From: Pedobacter psychrodurus
GTDB taxonomy: Bacteria; Bacteroidota; Bacteroidia; Sphingobacteriales; Sphingobacteriaceae
Assembly: GCF_004331735.1 (NCBI RefSeq)
Contig: NZ_SJSO01000014.1
Span: 1 to 64,000 of the forward strand
Reading direction: 5' to 3'
DNA: 64,000 nucleotides
A model generated the notes under the pieces. The model worked only from the letters and a program-made list of their open reading frames with translations, did no database searches and was not told the DNA's origin. The position numbers and the translations under genes are program-made. Below, piece after piece: positions 56,080-64,000 of this stretch; the first letter of the stretch is position 1, and every line of letters starts with the position of its first letter.

Positions 56080-56916
56080 ATGAAAACAACAAAATTTTTA
56101 TCGATTGCAGCAGTATGCTTTTTACTCACCAACCTATACTCTTGTAAGAGTAATAATACAGAAAACGCAGTAGAAAGCAAGACTGAAATTTCAGCAGACA
56201 AATTATCACAGATTAAATCTCTAGGCTTTAGCACCGACAATATCCGTAAGATAGATGAAGGTTATTTAGTTGAGGGAGATATTCTCTTAACTGATGATAA
56301 TTTAGCTGAGCCTTCTACTGGTGCAAATTTAAACATTGCTGAAACTGAACAGTACCGAACCACAAACCTAGTTAAATCTTTACCACGTGTAATTACAGTG
56401 TCGGTAACCAATTTACCTCAGGTATATAGCGATGCAGTAAACACTATGATTTCGAGATATAACTCGTTGGGTTTACGTATTACTTTCCAAAGGGCCAGCG
56501 CCGGAACAACCGGCAACATTAACGTTGTTGGCTTTAACGAAGGTCCAAGTGGTGGCTTTATTACCTTGGGCTCTGCAGGTTTCCCTACTTCTTCAGGTCA
56601 GCCTTTTAACCAGATCAGAATGAACACCAATGCAGCAGCCTATGGCGCTAATCCTAATTTATTGTATCTAGCTTCTGTTATCCAGCATGAAGTTGGCCAT
56701 TGCATCGGTTTCCGCCATACGGATTATATGAACCGTGCCTTTAGCTGTGGTGCAAGTGGCGCAGGCAACGAAGGTGCATCAAATGTTGGTGCTGTTAGAA
56801 TACCAGGAACTCCTTCTGCTCCTGATGCGGCTTCATTTATGTTAGCCTGTTCTAATGGTGGTAATCGTACTTTCAATGCAAATGATGTAATCGCCGTAAA
56901 TTACCTTTACAAATAA
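56080..56916 (+). CDS. M57 (HEIGH-type) metalloprotease, lipoprotein
   Basis: A 278-residue lipoprotein (signal ending NLYSC). The zinc-binding motif HEVGHCIGFRH spans 203-213, the long metzincin-like HExxHxxGxxH form typical of MEROPS family M57. A Met-turn-like segment (SFMLACSNGG) follows. It likely cuts proteins at the cell surface. Similar small M57 lipoproteins are frequent in Bacteroidota; their substrates are not known. It diverges from the S8 protease gene and ends at a clear terminator. Confidence 0.88.
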   Translation: MKTTKFLSIAAVCFLLTNLYSCKSNNTENAVESKTEISADKLSQIKSLGFSTDNIRKIDEGYLVEGDILLTDDNLAEPSTGANLNIAETEQYRTTNLVKSLPRVITVSVTNLPQVYSDAVNTMISRYNSLGLRITFQRASAGTTGNINVVGFNEGPSGGFITLGSAGFPTSSGQPFNQIRMNTNAAAYGANPNLLYLASVIQHEVGHCIGFRHTDYMNRAFSCGASGAGNEGASNVGAVRIPGTPSAPDAASFMLACSNGGNRTFNANDVIAVNYLYK

Positions 56917-57628
56917 AAAACAACCCCCAAAGGATTACCTTAACAGATCAGAAGCCCCGATAATTCGGGGCTTTTTTGTTTATATCAGACCTTAAATAAG
57001 TAATATTAACAACAAAATGGTTTGTGAGGACACAAACCATGGCGAAAGGAGGAAAAACTTTACAATAGAACGGTTTGAATTTGGAACACAACCCTAAATT
57101 ACCCAAACCTGATAGCGCCAAATAGCTCCCGATTTAAGGAAACATTTGTTATTTAAGCGCTTTTAAAATCGGGACTATTGGCAATAGCAGGGCTGAAATA
57201 ACCGAAGAATTACAGAACCCTGCTTTCCAAAAAAAAATCATCAGAAACATAAACACTAACAAGAAAGATTGCCACGGCTAATGGAGGATTAGCCTCGCAA
57301 TGACGAATTATATTGATAGGCAATAGCAAAACTGTCCTATCCGAAGAACTGCCAAACCCTGCTTTCCAAACAACAACTAACAAAACATTAAAATGGTTTG
57401 TGAGGACACAAACCACGGCAAGGACCAAAAAAAATTGCCACAGCTAATGAAGTATTAGCCTTATAATGACAGTTTATCGTTATAAAAAATGGCCTGCGTT
57501 TCCACAAGCCACAATTAATCTTTAAAATGGTTCGTGAGAACACCAACCATGGCTACTAGTTTTTACCAACAAATGGGTACAGATACAAATCCTGATCTGT
57601 GTTCATCCTTTTTCATCTGTGGTTAAAA
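56917..57628. repeat. Gap with several short repeat families
   Basis: Three GGTTTGT...ACAAACC hairpins (57018-57039, 57394-57415 and a mismatched copy at 57528-57549). Two copies of a GCAATAGCA...CCGAAGAA...CCCTGCTTTCC segment (57181-57230, 57320-57370). Two GATTGCCACGGCTAAT-type units (57268-57304, with stem GGCTAAT-GGAGG-ATTAGCC; and 57434-57470). A CTGTGTTCATCC...ATCTGTGG copy (57596-57622). No gene. Confidence 0.65.
56951..56978 (+). terminator. Terminator after the M57 gene
   Basis: AGCCCCGA-TAAT-TCGGGGCT followed by TTTTT. Confidence 0.88.
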
Positions 57629-60136
57629 TTACTTTCCGTTCTGTTCGATATCTCTGTCCATCTCTACCAGATCAACATCACTTGGTTCAGAAAAATCGCC
57701 AATTAAGTATTTATTAAAATGATCCGCCAGTTTCCAGAAAGCATACTCTGTCATATCGCCAAAACCATGGCGCTGACCTGGAATAATTAAGAAATCGAAA
57801 CGTTTACCAGCTTTCATTAATGCATTGGCCACACGGATTGAGTTTGCCGGATGCACATTGTTATCTACATCACCGTGCATCAATAACAAATGCCCTTTCA
57901 GGTTTTTCGCTAAATCAGGATTTTTATCAATGCTATATTTAAATGAGGTATCGCCTTTTAATGAAATGGTTTCTTTTACACCATGGTGTTTTTCGCTCCA
58001 CCAGCGGTTGTAAATGCTGTTATCGTGGTTTCCTGCATTCGAAACCGCAGCTTTAAAGAAATCAGGATAAACCAACATGGCTGCTGTAGACATAAAGCCA
58101 CCACCAGAATGACCAGTAATACCCACCTTAGATTCGTCGATGTACGAATATTTCGCTGCCAACTGCTCAATAGCCGTTTTTTTATCCGCCAAACCGTAAT
58201 CGCGCAAATTGCCATAACCATAAGTATGGTACCATTTTGATCGTGAAGGATTTCCGCCACGGTTACCTACGGTAATTACGATGTAACCAAATTGAGCTAA
58301 ACGCTCGGTACGATCCATACTTTTACTGAAAGCTTTGTTTACAGCTTCCGTTTGTGGGCCCGGGTAAACATATTCGATAATCGGATATTTTTTATTCGGA
58401 TCGAAATTGAAAGGTTTGTACATTACACCATACAGATCAGTTATTCCATCATCTGCTTTTACTTTGAAAGGTTCAGGAAATTTGTAACCCGCTGTCATCA
58501 GCAATGAAAGATCTGCAGTTTCAAGATCCATCACTTTTTTTCCAGTTCCGTCATAAAGCGTCGCTTTTGGCGCAGTGTTTACCCTCGAATAATTATCAAC
58601 AAAGAAAGTATTGTTATCATTCATATTTGCCGCATGGTCAAAATCACCTGCATTTAACAATTTTAGATTCGAGCCATCAAAATTGATGCTGTATAAATGT
58701 AAGTAGTAAGGATCTTCTTTACCTTCCCTGCCATTTGCCGTAAAATAAAGGATACGTTTTTTCTCATCGATATTCACGATACTCTCACAGTGAAAAGCAC
58801 CTTTGGTAATCTGGTTTTTCAGCTTCCCATTTCCATCAAAAAGATAAAAATGTGCCCAACCATCGCGTTCACTCCAATGGATCAGTTCTTTACCATCGTT
58901 TACCAAACCCGGACGGTTAACCTCAACATAAGTATTAAAACGCTCGTCGATTAAAGGCGTAACTTTTCCACTGGCAATTTCAACAGTACCAATGTCAATA
59001 CGTTTTAAATCCCGACTGGTGCGAGAAAAATAGAACTTGCTATCGTTACCCAACCAAATAGATGGGCGGAATTCATTATCACGATCTTTATTAAGGGATG
59101 GTTTGCTCCAAACAGAAACACTTTGATCTTTAAATGCGGCAACACTTAATTTTTTATAAGATTTTGCAGCGAAATCAAATAACAGCACTTCATCTTGCGG
59201 GGCTTCAGCCTCTCCAGGCATTTGATATTTATAGGTTTCTAAAGTTGGGCGACCAGGTGTAACACTATTAATTACCCAAAGATCTTTAACCTTACGTGAA
59301 TCGGTTCTATCCAATACAAAATATTTCGAATTCGGCGACCAGAGTACATAAGCGCCACGGCGTTTTTTATTGTTTTTTTCGTTCTCTACGTTGTTCTCGC
59401 CATCGCCATCACTTCCGTAGGAATAGAATTTAACACCATCTTTAGTGAGCTGATGCTCAACAATGGTGCTATCATCTTCATTTTTGACCGCTTTTTTGTA
59501 GTTGTCTTTATCCATCCAATACAGGTTGTAATTGCGGGAGAAGATAATAGCCGACGAATCGGGTGCTACTGATCCCCATGATGGTTTTGGTTTTGGCTTA
59601 CTGAAGTTTGGCACCTCAGTTAATTTTGCACTGGCCAGTTCGTATTTGAAAGAAAATATTTTCTTCTGCATAGAATCTGCAGCTTTTTTATCTTTTCTAT
59701 CCTTTTTAAGCTCATCTACACTGCTTTTGATTTCAAAAGAAAGACTTTTTTCATCTGCGGCAAATTTTAGGTTTTCGAGTGGTAAATGTTCGGCATCGAA
59801 AGGATCGCGAACAATCAGGGTAATATCAGCTGCCAGTTTAGCATTATCAAACATGAGTTTTTTACTTTTTGATGCAGGATCTACCAGATACCAAAATTTT
59901 CCTTTTGGACTTTCGAAGGTATACCAGAAACGATTACTCAATTTTAGCCAATGTGGATCTACTGCAGTAGAATAAACCATTTTCTTCAACTTATTTGGCG
60001 AAAAACGCGATGCAAGCTGATAATTTGCCTTAGGCTGGGGCTGAATATTTTCGGTTAGGGTAAATGTTTTGTTTTGTGCGGCTACAGTTAAGGATAAAAA
60101 CTGCGCACACAGCAGGAGTTTATAAAGTTTATTCAT
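57629..60136 (-). CDS. S9-family dipeptidyl peptidase (DPP IV-like), exported
   Basis: An 835-residue protein: signal peptide ending VAAQ, a beta-propeller DPP IV N-terminal domain (about 60-560) and a C-terminal alpha/beta hydrolase. The nucleophile is S677 in GITGHSGGGFMS; the Asp and His are in LLMHGDVDNNVHPANS and IIPGQRHGFG. It is likely a periplasmic di- or tripeptidyl peptidase acting on Pro- or Ala-containing peptides. The ATG at 60136 is used rather than the adjacent TTG. It is part of a run of exported peptidases here, but transcribed alone. Confidence 0.93.
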   Translation of the reverse strand: MNKLYKLLLCAQFLSLTVAAQNKTFTLTENIQPQPKANYQLASRFSPNKLKKMVYSTAVDPHWLKLSNRFWYTFESPKGKFWYLVDPASKSKKLMFDNAKLAADITLIVRDPFDAEHLPLENLKFAADEKSLSFEIKSSVDELKKDRKDKKAADSMQKKIFSFKYELASAKLTEVPNFSKPKPKPSWGSVAPDSSAIIFSRNYNLYWMDKDNYKKAVKNEDDSTIVEHQLTKDGVKFYSYGSDGDGENNVENEKNNKKRRGAYVLWSPNSKYFVLDRTDSRKVKDLWVINSVTPGRPTLETYKYQMPGEAEAPQDEVLLFDFAAKSYKKLSVAAFKDQSVSVWSKPSLNKDRDNEFRPSIWLGNDSKFYFSRTSRDLKRIDIGTVEIASGKVTPLIDERFNTYVEVNRPGLVNDGKELIHWSERDGWAHFYLFDGNGKLKNQITKGAFHCESIVNIDEKKRILYFTANGREGKEDPYYLHLYSINFDGSNLKLLNAGDFDHAANMNDNNTFFVDNYSRVNTAPKATLYDGTGKKVMDLETADLSLLMTAGYKFPEPFKVKADDGITDLYGVMYKPFNFDPNKKYPIIEYVYPGPQTEAVNKAFSKSMDRTERLAQFGYIVITVGNRGGNPSRSKWYHTYGYGNLRDYGLADKKTAIEQLAAKYSYIDESKVGITGHSGGGFMSTAAMLVYPDFFKAAVSNAGNHDNSIYNRWWSEKHHGVKETISLKGDTSFKYSIDKNPDLAKNLKGHLLLMHGDVDNNVHPANSIRVANALMKAGKRFDFLIIPGQRHGFGDMTEYAFWKLADHFNKYLIGDFSEPSDVDLVEMDRDIEQNGK

Positions 60137-60312
60137 CAAAATTTGTTTGAGCCGCTAAATTATTTAATTAAAGGATATTAAGCAGGTTTTGATATGTAAT
60201 AAATGCGATAGTTAGCGTAATTTCATGCAACTGAAATTAATTATTAACACAATTTATTTTGATGGATAAATAATTAATGGATTTTATAGTTTTGTAGCTA
60301 TATATCCTAATA

Positions 60313-61191
60313 ATGAAATACAGCTTTTTAACACTAATAACAGCCGGAGTAATCTTATTTGCCAGCTGCCAATCAAAATCTCAAACAGAAAATTCTGCCA
60401 CTAAAGATTCTACTGCACAAACCAGCAATACTGCAGCGAGTACCGGAACACCAGTTGACGTTTCGAAGATTAAAGTTGCTGATGCTAAAACCATTTTAGC
60501 CAGAAAACAGGTTCCAATTTTATGCTACCACCAGGTAAGAAACTGGAAACCAACTGATGGTAAAGTAGGTAAAGATTATATTGTAGAAATCCAGAACTTT
60601 AAAGATCAGATGAAAATGTTGGCCGATAGCGGTTACCATACCATTTTACCAGATCAGCTTTACGCTTACCTGAACACTGGTGCAGCCCTACCAAGCAAAC
60701 CCATTATGCTAACCTTTGACGATACTGACCTGGATCAGTTTACCATTGTACGCCCTACTTTAGATAAATTGGGTTATAAAGCAGTTTATTTCATCATGAC
60801 CGTTTCGATCGGCAAAAAAGGCAAATTTGTAGATTACATGAGCAAAGAGCAGATTAAACAACTTTCTGATGAAGGAAATGTTATCGGCAGCCACACTTAC
60901 GACCATAAGAATTTCAAGAAATATGCAGGTAAAGATTGGGAAGAGCAATTAGACAAACCAACTAAAAAACTGGAAGAAATTACGGGTAAAAAAATGACGG
61001 AATTTGCCTATCCCTTTGGTTTATGGAATGCAGAAGGTATTCCGGAGCTTAAAAAACGTGGTTTTAGAATGGCTTATCAATTATCAACCAAACGCGATGA
61101 AAAGGATCCATTGTTTACCATCCGTAGGATTATCGCCAGTGGTTATTGGTCGCCTAAAACTTTAAGTAACAGCATTAAAAACAGCTTTTAA
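60313..61191 (+). CDS. Polysaccharide deacetylase-family lipoprotein (NodB domain), copy 1
   Basis: A 292-residue lipoprotein (signal ending FASC) with a Ser/Thr-rich linker and a carbohydrate-esterase-4 domain. YHQV opens the domain; the metal Asp is in LTFDDTDLDQF; the two His are in GSHTYDHKNF; FAYPFG completes the site. The arrangement is nearest to the IcaB/PgaB type that deacetylates poly-N-acetylglucosamine, although substrate cannot be told. A paralogue follows 20 bases downstream. Confidence 0.88.
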   Translation: MKYSFLTLITAGVILFASCQSKSQTENSATKDSTAQTSNTAASTGTPVDVSKIKVADAKTILARKQVPILCYHQVRNWKPTDGKVGKDYIVEIQNFKDQMKMLADSGYHTILPDQLYAYLNTGAALPSKPIMLTFDDTDLDQFTIVRPTLDKLGYKAVYFIMTVSIGKKGKFVDYMSKEQIKQLSDEGNVIGSHTYDHKNFKKYAGKDWEEQLDKPTKKLEEITGKKMTEFAYPFGLWNAEGIPELKKRGFRMAYQLSTKRDEKDPLFTIRRIIASGYWSPKTLSNSIKNSF

Positions 61192-61211
61192 TTAGACGTA
61201 CACGTTATTAA

Positions 61212-62081
61212 ATGAATATGAAGAATTTTCTGCTCTTAGGTGCTGCTTCTACATTATTTTTAGCTTCGTGCCAATCATCTGATGCTTCAAAAGGAAAAAC
61301 TGCTGCAAAAGCTGCTACTGAAGAAGTTAAAATAAATTCAGCAAATACGAAACCTGCCGATAACAAAACCATTTTGGTCCGCAGAGAGGTACCTGTTTTG
61401 TGTTACCATCAGATCAGAAACAATATTGCCAGTGACAGCAAAAGAGCGCATGACGACATTATTGCCCCTGATAAATTTAAAGACCACATGAAAATGCTGG
61501 CCGATAGCGGTTACCATTCCATTTTACCAGATCAGTTGTACAACTATCTGGTTTACGGTGCTAAATTACCTGAGAAGCCAATTATGATCACTTTTGATGA
61601 TACGGATGAAGATCAATTTACCATTGGGAACACAACGTTGAAGAAACATGGCTTTAAAGGCGTTTATTTTATCATGACGGTATCAATCGGCAGAAAAGGG
61701 CGAATCAATTACATGACCAAAGAACAGATTAAACAATTATCTGACGAAGGAAATACGATTGCCAGCCATACCTACGATCACAAAAACTTTGCCCAGTTTA
61801 CCGATGAGGACTGGACTACCCAAATTGATGCGCCAACTAAAAAACTGGAAGAAATTACAGGAAAAAAAGTGGAGTATTTCGCCTATCCCTATGGCGTTTT
61901 TAAATCATCAACCTTACATAAATTAAAAGAGCATGGATTTAAGGCCGCTTTTATTTTATCTACAGCACGGGATGAAAATTATCCGCTTTACACCATTAGA
62001 AGAATAATTGATCCGGGAAGATACACAGCAAAAAACTTATATTACAGCATAAACAAGAGCTTTAATAAAACAAAATCTTAG
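61212..62081 (+). CDS. Polysaccharide deacetylase-family lipoprotein (NodB domain), copy 2
   Basis: A 289-residue paralogue of the preceding gene: lipoprotein signal ending LASC, domain opening CYHQIRNN, metal motif ITFDDTDEDQF, SHTYDHKNF and FAYPYG. The catalytic domains are closely alike whereas the linkers have diverged, pointing to tandem duplication. Both copies keep the metal ligands, so both are probably active. The start may be MNMKNF or MKNFLL two codons on. Confidence 0.88.
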   Translation: MNMKNFLLLGAASTLFLASCQSSDASKGKTAAKAATEEVKINSANTKPADNKTILVRREVPVLCYHQIRNNIASDSKRAHDDIIAPDKFKDHMKMLADSGYHSILPDQLYNYLVYGAKLPEKPIMITFDDTDEDQFTIGNTTLKKHGFKGVYFIMTVSIGRKGRINYMTKEQIKQLSDEGNTIASHTYDHKNFAQFTDEDWTTQIDAPTKKLEEITGKKVEYFAYPYGVFKSSTLHKLKEHGFKAAFILSTARDENYPLYTIRRIIDPGRYTAKNLYYSINKSFNKTKS

Positions 62082-62095
62082 TAAAGAGGTTTAAA

Positions 62096-62155
62096 AGCTG
62101 GAAGGTTCGGAGGCAAGTTTAAAAGTTAGAAGGTTTGAATGTTGGAAGGTTAAGG
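62096..62155 (+). repeat. Short AGAAGGTTTGAA-type degenerate repeats
   Basis: GGAAGGTTCGGA, AGAAGGTTTGAA and GGAAGGTTAAGG follow at about 18-27 base intervals between the second deacetylase and the DUF3298 gene. Confidence 0.45.
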
Positions 62156-62243
62156 TTATCGGATACAACTTTACAATACTAAGATTGGTTTGAACTTGAA
62201 GATTACCTACAACATTCAACTTTACTACATTAATTCCAACCCA

Positions 62244-63416
62244 ATGAAATATTCTTTGTTTTGCATCCTTTTCGGATTATTAATCATATCGGCCTGTAAC
62301 AACTCCAAAAAAAATGGAGCCAATAGCACTGAAATTACAGAAGATAGTACAGCGAATGTAAAGGCCGAACTTACCGAAAGTTTTTACAAGAGATTGGAAG
62401 GTACCATTGCGGGCAAAAAAGTAGTGATGCATTTGCAAAAGGTTGATGATGATGTAAGTGGCACTTATTATTATGACGGCTCGTGGCTTAATCTATCAAC
62501 TGATACTTTAATTGGGAAAGATAGCATTGTACTTACTGAATATAGTTTTTATGAATCCTATTTTACTCAGGATTTTAAATCGCCACATTTAGCTTTAAAA
62601 TGGAATGGAAATGGCTTTGATGGCAATTGGGAAAGTGGTGATAAAACCAAAAAATATTCTGTTACGCTAGCAGAAAAATATCCCGACGGAAGTTATCAGT
62701 TCAACGCAGGCATCTATAAAGATTCGGTCAAGGCATTTGCCAATCAACCAAAATCGCCCGCAGCAGAAATTAACTTTGAATACCTGGAAAGTAAAAACAA
62801 TGATGAATATGGCATCTGGCTAAATTCGGAACTCAAAAAAATTTCAGGTGTAAAATCACAGGTCGATCGTTCAATCGGTTTTAAGAATATTGCTACAGCC
62901 TATTTTAAAGACTATAAAACACAGATTGCCGAGCAATCAAAAAATAGCCGGGGAGATGATTTCCAGGCATGGATGAACTACACCAACAACAGTCAGCAAT
63001 CAGTGAGCTATAATGATAATGGTTATGTCGTAATCGATTTCCTGGCTGATGCCTATACTGGTGGCGCACATGGCAATTACAGCAGCACAATGTTTTGTTT
63101 AGATGTGAAGAACAAAAAGCAAATGGTTCTTAGTGATGTCATCAAAATAGATTCGAATACCTTACAAAGCATTTTAGAACGCAATCTTCGTAAAGCATAT
63201 AACATTAAAGCTAAAGACGCGATAAGCACAGTATTATTTGATAACTTTTTAAAACCGAATAAGAATTTTTATTTCAATACCAATGGGATTGCTTTTATGT
63301 ACAACCCTTACGAGGTAGCCAGTTATGCCCAGGGGCAGATTGTAGTATTTATTCCTTATTCGGATTTAAAGACTTATTTGGTGCCAGCCTTTGCACAGCG
63401 GATGAGTATTAAGTAA
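62244..63416 (+). CDS. DUF3298-domain lipoprotein (RsiV-like)
   Basis: A 390-residue lipoprotein (signal ending IISAC). The N-terminal half (about 45-180) is a beta-rich unknown domain; the C-terminal part matches DUF3298/DUF4163 (PdaC/RsiV-like), with GGAHGNYSSTMFCLDVKNKK and ends in VFIPYSDLKTYLVP. In Bacillus this fold binds lysozyme (RsiV) or peptidoglycan-related ligands, which would suit its place beside polysaccharide deacetylases. Start at MKYSLF (62244), because the extra 18 upstream codons precede the signal peptide. Confidence 0.82.
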   Translation: MKYSLFCILFGLLIISACNNSKKNGANSTEITEDSTANVKAELTESFYKRLEGTIAGKKVVMHLQKVDDDVSGTYYYDGSWLNLSTDTLIGKDSIVLTEYSFYESYFTQDFKSPHLALKWNGNGFDGNWESGDKTKKYSVTLAEKYPDGSYQFNAGIYKDSVKAFANQPKSPAAEINFEYLESKNNDEYGIWLNSELKKISGVKSQVDRSIGFKNIATAYFKDYKTQIAEQSKNSRGDDFQAWMNYTNNSQQSVSYNDNGYVVIDFLADAYTGGAHGNYSSTMFCLDVKNKKQMVLSDVIKIDSNTLQSILERNLRKAYNIKAKDAISTVLFDNFLKPNKNFYFNTNGIAFMYNPYEVASYAQGQIVVFIPYSDLKTYLVPAFAQRMSIK

Positions 63417-63835
63417 TTATCAAAACACCTAATAATAAGCTACATAAGGTCTAATTTTAATTATTTGGAGAGCAATTATAGTTATCCTTCGTTTTCTGCA
63501 GTCCTGCTTTTGGTACAAGTCCTGGTGAAAAACCAGGAGCTTTCCCCGTCAATCAGGTCTAGGTTTGAAGGGGCTTTGCTGCTATTAAAGGATTAAATAG
63601 CATTAGTGCTAAAAAGTTTATTTTCTACACTCTGCAACCCCAAATAGTACAACAAGTTTTGCCATATAAACCCGATCGAAGTGGTTCCGATTTAAGCACT
63701 ATTCTTTTGTTTTTTATTGTGTACTTGCTTGTTTCACAGGTTTCATCGGAAAGAACGGAGAGCGGGTCTGCTATAACCTATGTGCTATTGTTCCTGCTTT
63801 CCAAAAAACAATTAGCTCAAACACTACATTTCGCT
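63417..63835. repeat. Gap with a CAGTCCTGC...CTTTCC repeat
   Basis: 63499-63545 is a short unit of the CAGTCCTGC family with hairpin CCTGGT-GAAAA-ACCAGG. A CCTGCTTTCCAAA segment (63792-63804) also occurs at 57219 and 57357. An 88-codon open frame at 63659-63925 runs through this and overlaps the real gene on the other strand, so it is not credited. Confidence 0.5.
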
Positions 63836-64000
63836 CTACAAAATCTCCTTAATATTATAATCTTTACCATTAAACTTAAAGCTTTCATTTATTGCTTTTC
63901 CGATCAAAAACCGCCCGATTGGTGAAGCCTGCGATACGGCGAAGAATTTTTGCCCATCGGTATTAAGCTCTCCTGCACTGATGCTGATATAAAAATTACC
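63836..64000 (-). CDS. GreA/GreB-type transcription elongation factor, C-terminal part (cut by the window end)
   Basis: The last 54 residues of a protein whose start lies beyond the window. The frame reads GNFYISISAGELNTDGQKFF, then AVSQASPIGRFLIGKAINES and FKFNGKDYNIKEIL, the FKBP-like C-terminal domain of GreA/GreB with the characteristic SPIG-x2-L-x-GK motif. The family rescues backtracked RNA polymerase or, in Rnk-like forms, binds it without cleavage; only the full N-terminal coiled coil would tell. The frame is open to the last base. Confidence 0.8.
   Translation of the reverse strand, partial: GNFYISISAGELNTDGQKFFAVSQASPIGRFLIGKAINESFKFNGKDYNIKEIL

Noticed and set aside
63659-63925. 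88-codon plus-strand gene
   Set aside because: Its second half is antisense to the well-supported GreA/GreB-like reading frame, and its first half is repeat sequence.
1-64000. tRNA or rRNA genes
   Set aside because: No T-arm (GGTTCRANNCC) with a matching acceptor stem and no conserved rRNA segment was found by eye; a covariance search would be more sensitive.
1-64000. Anti-phage defence island
   Set aside because: A helicase, a GIY-YIG nuclease and a DAC-domain protein are present, but they are far apart, in separate transcripts, and lack recognisable defence partners.

Overview
The window comes from a Bacteroidota chromosome of the family Sphingobacteriaceae, most like Pedobacter. The evidence is a SusC/SusD pair with a hybrid two-component regulator, a type IX secretion sorting domain, promoters of the form TAnnTTTG, weak Shine-Dalgarno signals, AT-rich DNA, and intergenic gaps full of dispersed palindromic repeats. 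I see no rRNA, tRNA, phage or intact insertion sequence.

Layout. 1-3 kb: an inverted-repeat-bounded non-coding element, small orphan genes and a cold-shock protein. 3-20.4 kb: a polysaccharide utilisation locus for beta-1,4-galactan, the side chain of pectin. On the minus strand it runs SusC, SusD, a SusE-like lipoprotein, a GH53 endo-galactanase lipoprotein, an unassigned clan GH-A enzyme and a GH2 beta-galactosidase. A 1361-residue hybrid two-component system (HTCS) is divergent from susC. The likely flow is: GH53 cuts galactan at the cell surface, SusD/SusE bind the products, SusC imports them, GH2 and the GH-A enzyme finish them in the periplasm, and the HTCS senses an oligosaccharide. 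The DNA between susC and the HTCS gene holds six REPIN-like units, three on each side of a small GIY-YIG nuclease gene.

20-33 kb: an SMP-30 lactonase, a heterodimeric ABC exporter with one degenerate ATP site, a scramblase-like protein, a CvfB-like RNA-binding protein, an orphan four-helix sensor, a RecD-like helicase, a divergent diadenylate cyclase, and DUF3822-rsmD. 33-40.5 kb: coaD, an ECF sigma operon, a Nudix hydrolase, a candidate small RNA, a coiled-coil membrane protein, a zinc alcohol dehydrogenase, pyrE and an SRPBCC protein. 40.6-51 kb: a GH78 rhamnosidase, clpB, three outer-membrane barrels, an MFS exporter and an FMN reductase. 51-64 kb: exported peptidases (M28, S8 with T9SS domain, M57, S9), twin polysaccharide-deacetylase lipoproteins, a DUF3298 lipoprotein and the C-terminus of a GreA/GreB-type factor cut by the window end.

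The strongest candidate for something undescribed is the repeat/nuclease cluster at 15.2-16.2 kb. It belongs to a wider pattern: several families of paired, inverted hairpins, some sharing GTCATT...AATGAC ends, occupy most long gaps in the window.
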